DNA from: Prosapia bicincta
Lineage: Eukaryota; Arthropoda; Insecta; Hemiptera; Cercopidae
Length of the DNA: 64,000 nucleotides
Assembly: GCA_036971475.1 (NCBI GenBank)
Contig: JBAIZL010000001.1
Span: 98,705,350-98,769,349, forward strand
Reading direction: 5' to 3'
How positions within the stretch are numbered: the first letter of the stretch is position 1; every line of letters begins with the position of its first letter. The position numbers and the translations under genes are program-made. Positions 60,191-64,000 of the stretch are shown one piece after another. The notes beneath the pieces are model-generated. The model saw only the letters and a program-made list of their open reading frames with translations. It did no database searches and was not told where the DNA came from.

Positions 60191-63100
60191 TGAGCTTGTA
60201 AACATGAGCTATGATCCATCTTTACATTCCAGACCAGAGGTGTTTTATATTCCTATTTTATTCTTTCTATTACTCATAATTGTTTTAAAATCATGCGTTC
60301 GCAATGAATTATAATAAACTGGTTTTGTTCTTAAAATGAAAAATGTAACCAGACAACTGGATGTGTAAGGGAGCCACAAGATGCACATGCTTCTTCTAGG
60401 CTGTGTATTGTTACACTGATTACAATCTCATTATTTCTAAATGAATCGGTACCTATTTTAAAGTATCAGAACGTGAGTTATTACTTGGTAAAAATGTAAA
60501 ATTTTGATAAATTTTGTAGTAATTTTACTTTTAATATCTTTAAAATATCCATCTTCACCTTCTATCATAAAATTAAAATGTAATTCAATCATAATTTTTG
60601 TTTAAATGCCTCAGTCCAATTCTGTATTTATTAACCAACTTTTCTGTGCTAATAAGTGCTATTTTAACAAAAAATTAAATTTCCCTCCTTTAAATTAAAT
60701 TATTTATTTCTGATAGAGAGACATCGGACCAGTGATGTCTTAGTGGTATTCCATGCTTCTTATACCCTGGAGGTGAGCTATTTAACTCTTGTCTAGCCCT
60801 GAGAATTGAATCTCTAAATTCGTTCATTACATTTTCAGCGTTTACATAAAACCTGAATTTCATAGTTGCACTGTTTCATTTTTTTAGGCTAAAACCTCAG
60901 TTTTATTTTAAATTTTAAAATAATTCTCTTGGTTCAAGAGAAATAAGTTTTTTTTCAACCGTACGGGACAAGTATTTCACGGTAAGTATCAAAGCTTTAG
61001 AAATTCGAGTTGAAGAAACTTGCCCTTTTTTACCATGCAAACAGAGAAACAAGTGAACATTTTACGTTCTGGAATCTAAACCGTAAAACCGCTACAGGTT
61101 AACTTAATAAAAAGTGCAATAAAAACCGCCCAAACACCAAGAGTTGCAACCATAAAATATAAATGATTATCGTAAAAGTACAGAACATTAAAAATTAAGT
61201 GCGATCGGCGGCCTAGAACCGGCTGGAATAGTCCTTGGCATTGCAACTACTTACTAAAACCGGTTCACATGCGGACAATCTAAATCACTACAATGCTGTT
61301 TGGCAACGTCTTATCAAACACGCTTTGCCAATAAGAGTGGCAAACAGTACAATTGGAATTTCTATTGTGATTAAACCATATTAAAATAGTACAAAATTTT
61401 TATGTATGAAAGTAATTTTGGCTTTTACTTACCAAAGTTTATTGCTTAAAATTTTGATATTAGTAAATACGTAAGTTGTATTTGAGTATTTTAGGATGAA
61501 TTGTAGGTTTGAATATCATTTTCTATGATGAATAATGAAAATATTGATAGCAAGCATGCATGTTTAGAGTATGAACATAAAAACCCTGTGATGTGGACTG
61601 AGATATAAGGAAACGCCATCAAGAGTTCGTTGTCGCTTGTCTGATGACGTAGACCTGCTGTCTAAGAAGGATCAGAGTTATGTGTCTGGTCGTTACACAC
61701 TCTTGTAAGAAAAAAGATATGGGAGAAGACGGTTTGATACAATGAGATGTTCATAAAGGCAGCTGGGAAAATTATAATATGTTTGAGACACGCATATGTT
61801 AATAATAGTTCAGTTACCCTATAATAGACATATTTCTAATATGAAAACCTAAATATGTTACATTTTCCTGGATCAATAATTTAGACTTTACTACATCAGT
61901 AACTAAAATAAGTAAAATTAATAATTTTATGAATAAAGGTCTAGGATAACTTTTATGAATAAAAGACCAAGGTTTTTTATTAGACGGAATGTTGTATAAA
62001 ATACAGTTTCGGCTTAAAAACCCCATAATAATCGATACTAAACAACGTAGGAGGTCAAATCCTATTTACGGACCTAGTAGGTTGGTTTTCAGTATATTCT
62101 CGTAATATGGTTGTGTTTTATCGCACACCTGCTCGCGCGTCCAAACTCACACTGATGCGGAACATCTGACGAAAATATATTAACAATAACAACCAGGTAA
62201 ACTACTCTCCAACCGTTGACCTCTTTCTCGAAATCATTGAGGAAATCTATTCTTAACACGTTAATGGTATCTACCAATCTCCATGGTTTTCCTGGTTCCT
62301 AGACTGTCTGATAGAGCCAAACATTTTATTATATGGCATGATTTATAGGTTGTGATTGTAAGTTGTATTTATAAGTGATTGTAATTGACAGCTATTTCTC
62401 CAAAATTGAAATACAAATATTTATCTTTCCACATATTTTGTACTACAATGTATTACACCGTTATGGATTTGACTAGTTTGAGAAGTTATATTTTATAAAT
62501 ACGTATTTTCCAAGCCCAAACCAACTAAATTAATAACGGATATGTTATGGTCAATAAAAACCTTCTTTTTTACAATATATTTATATTTTTTGATAAATAA
62601 CGTTTCGATTGGATCATACAAACAGTAAAGTCTTTCTAACTAAACTCCTGCCATCTGTTAGCATATCCTTACGTCTACAGTTTATTGCGGTTTATTTTAA
62701 AACACATTCCCTTTTTCTCCATATCACAAAAAAACGTTTTTGTTATGGATCCTTCGTTGAATATCTAGAATATCCTGTATTTTTTTAAAATGATTACATG
62801 AAGCAAAATGTTATAGCCTACTAAGGAAAATTTTGACTTTTCTGGATGGTGCTATCGCAGTAATATACCTTCCCGTATGTTTTTTGTCGATGCTATTAGC
62901 GTTCTTGTTAAATATAACCGTTCTAGTTAAGCCCTATACCTCAGTATCTCCTCATACTTTAAACATGACTGAGCTGCGAAACCGCTGAATTGTAAGCAGT
63001 AAAACAATTGGAAACAGCTAATGTGACATCAGAATGTCGAAATAATTCAAGTTGGCAATGCACAGCTAGTGCGCCGGCGCGAAAAGGCTAACAGCAAACA

Positions 63101-63340
63101 CAAACAAGGCAGGCGTGTTCAAATTGCTTGATCATTAACAGCTGACATTGAGCAATGACCTAACACATTGTCCTCATCGTTAACTGACAGGATAGCCCAT
63201 TAGTTTTAGGATCATATTGCATAAGGGGGCACTCAAGATCAGAAATATAGATAAGATTTAAACCTTTATGTATACTTGATAGTTAATGAGATGAAAATTT
63301 TTTTAAACTATCGTGTTTACATTGTAAAAAAATAGGTTAA
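60191..63340. other. No gene recognised
   Basis: Mostly AT-rich. A GC-richer patch occurs near 61,200-61,290 (GATCGGCGGCCTAGAACCGGC). On the minus strand near 62,595-62,635, CAATCGAAACGTTATTT resembles a decayed Penelope-type end. Frames 61,814-62,026 and 62,089-62,277 (minus) are unrecognised. Confidence 0.4.
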
Positions 63341-63440
63341 ACCAGGGACGGATCCAGAATTTCATCCTGGGGGGGGGTAGGCAAAACTGCTGTGTAACAA
63401 GCCTATAGAGCGGGGGGGGGGGTCTAGTGTTGTACGCAAG
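63341..63440. other. G-run block, possible transposon end
   Basis: CAGGGACGGATCCAGAATTT followed by a run of about nine G and, 35 bp on, a run of about ten G (near 63,411-63,422). The opening resembles termini of some DNA transposons, but no partner was found. Confidence 0.25.
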
Positions 63441-63740
63441 GAGTGGCGTGGCGGTTGATTATCACAATAATAAGGTAGTGTAATGAAATATGTTAAGTTC
63501 AGAGAACAACACTAACTTCAAACAATCATCTCCTATCTAATGAGTAAATATAAACATTAAATATCCTTTTATTTTGAAAAATGTAATTGTATCTAGTAAA
63601 TATTGACTGTCTGGGAAGCGTATGCCCCATGCATCCCCCAGTAGGCTCGAACCCTTCGTGTGTTTTTCAATTAGGAAGTGAATATTATAATTCGCCAACA
63701 CTGTTACGGTTATTAAAAATTAATAAAACCTGTTGAACCA
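63441..63740. other. No gene recognised
   Basis: Nothing identified. Confidence 0.4.
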
Positions 63741-63810
63741 CAAAAAATTTTTTATTCATTTCAAGAAGTATATTTCGATTGCAAAGCAATCTTCTTCAGA
63801 GGCGATAAAA
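63741..63810 (-). ncRNA. Decayed hammerhead-like retroelement end
   Basis: On the minus strand: core CTGAAGAA, a perfect stem II GATTGC/GCAATC with a TTT loop, then GAAA. Stem III (ATA-TA-CTT) has mismatches and stem I does not pair. AATGAATAAAAA follows, as at a Penelope-type 3' end. Core and stem II are well kept, but the rest argues against activity. Confidence 0.4.
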
Positions 63811-64000
63811 AGAACAAATTACACCACAGTCGCTATACTATATATCAATTTCAGTTACTTCAAGGTTATAATTAAAAATTAATTTTGTTGTGGTTTAAAG
63901 CCAAAGAGAATGATCTGTTAGCACTGTGAATACAGTAATAACAACAAATAGGATGAAGCGCTACGGGTCGAGGCCCATTATTTTTTTATATTATCCAGTA

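Noticed and set aside
61620..61660. CTGATGA near 61,641 as another hammerhead
   Set aside because: No stem II hairpin and no GAAA at the right distance.

Overview
This window is AT-rich, gene-poor nuclear DNA of an invertebrate animal, most likely an arthropod (probably an insect). The evidence is very long AT, AC/GT and CT microsatellites, a dense mix of DNA transposons (hAT, pogo/Tigger, another Tc1/mariner-type element, Mutator-like with FLYWCH), a Penelope-like retroelement, LINE tails, a Ty3/gypsy-type element primed by tRNA-Lys, and one candidate host exon that resembles the start of an ABCG transporter. I cannot name the species. Nothing bacterial, no CRISPR and no operon is present.

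Layout. 1-690: decayed Tc1/mariner-type transposase. 3.1-11.5 kb: four fold-back palindromes, several flanked by (TA)n. 12.8-15.0 kb: AC/AT microsatellites and a 20-bp minisatellite. 15.6-16.6 kb: broken Mutator-like transposase. 18.6-19.6 kb: internally deleted hAT element with TIRs and an 8-bp target duplication. 20,819-31,626: a complete, apparently very young LTR retrotransposon with two 2,019-bp LTRs, gag, a -1 frameshift site, pol, PBS and PPT, but no env. 34.6-37.4 kb: two Penelope-like copies head to head, the left one split by a second hAT element. 38-38.6 kb: higher-order tandem repeat. 39.5-44.1 kb: possible promoter region and the candidate ABCG exon. 47.2-49.3 kb: a pogo-type element nested in a LINE tail. 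50-56.5 kb: Tigger fragments, a second LINE tail, a perfect 353-bp palindrome and microsatellites. 58.4-60.2 kb: nine-copy 195-bp satellite. 60.2-64 kb: mostly unassigned.

The most interesting signal is a recurring small RNA-like structure. At several unrelated-looking loci, the outward-facing ends of the fold-back palindromes, and some single copies, fit a minimal hammerhead ribozyme: stem I, a C/U-UGA-N-G/A-A core, a hairpin stem II, GAA, a 2-3 bp stem III with a 2-nt loop, then the cleavage nucleotide. Hammerheads are known from Penelope-like elements and metazoan retrozymes. Here they occur as mirror-image pairs, one per strand, often bounded by TA microsatellites. They share an extra nucleotide before stem II and show an apparently compensated C3-G8 to U3-A8 change at some loci. 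The head-to-head Penelope pair at 34.6-37.4 kb has the same topology, which suggests one insertion mechanism. Self-cleavage is an inference and has not been tested.
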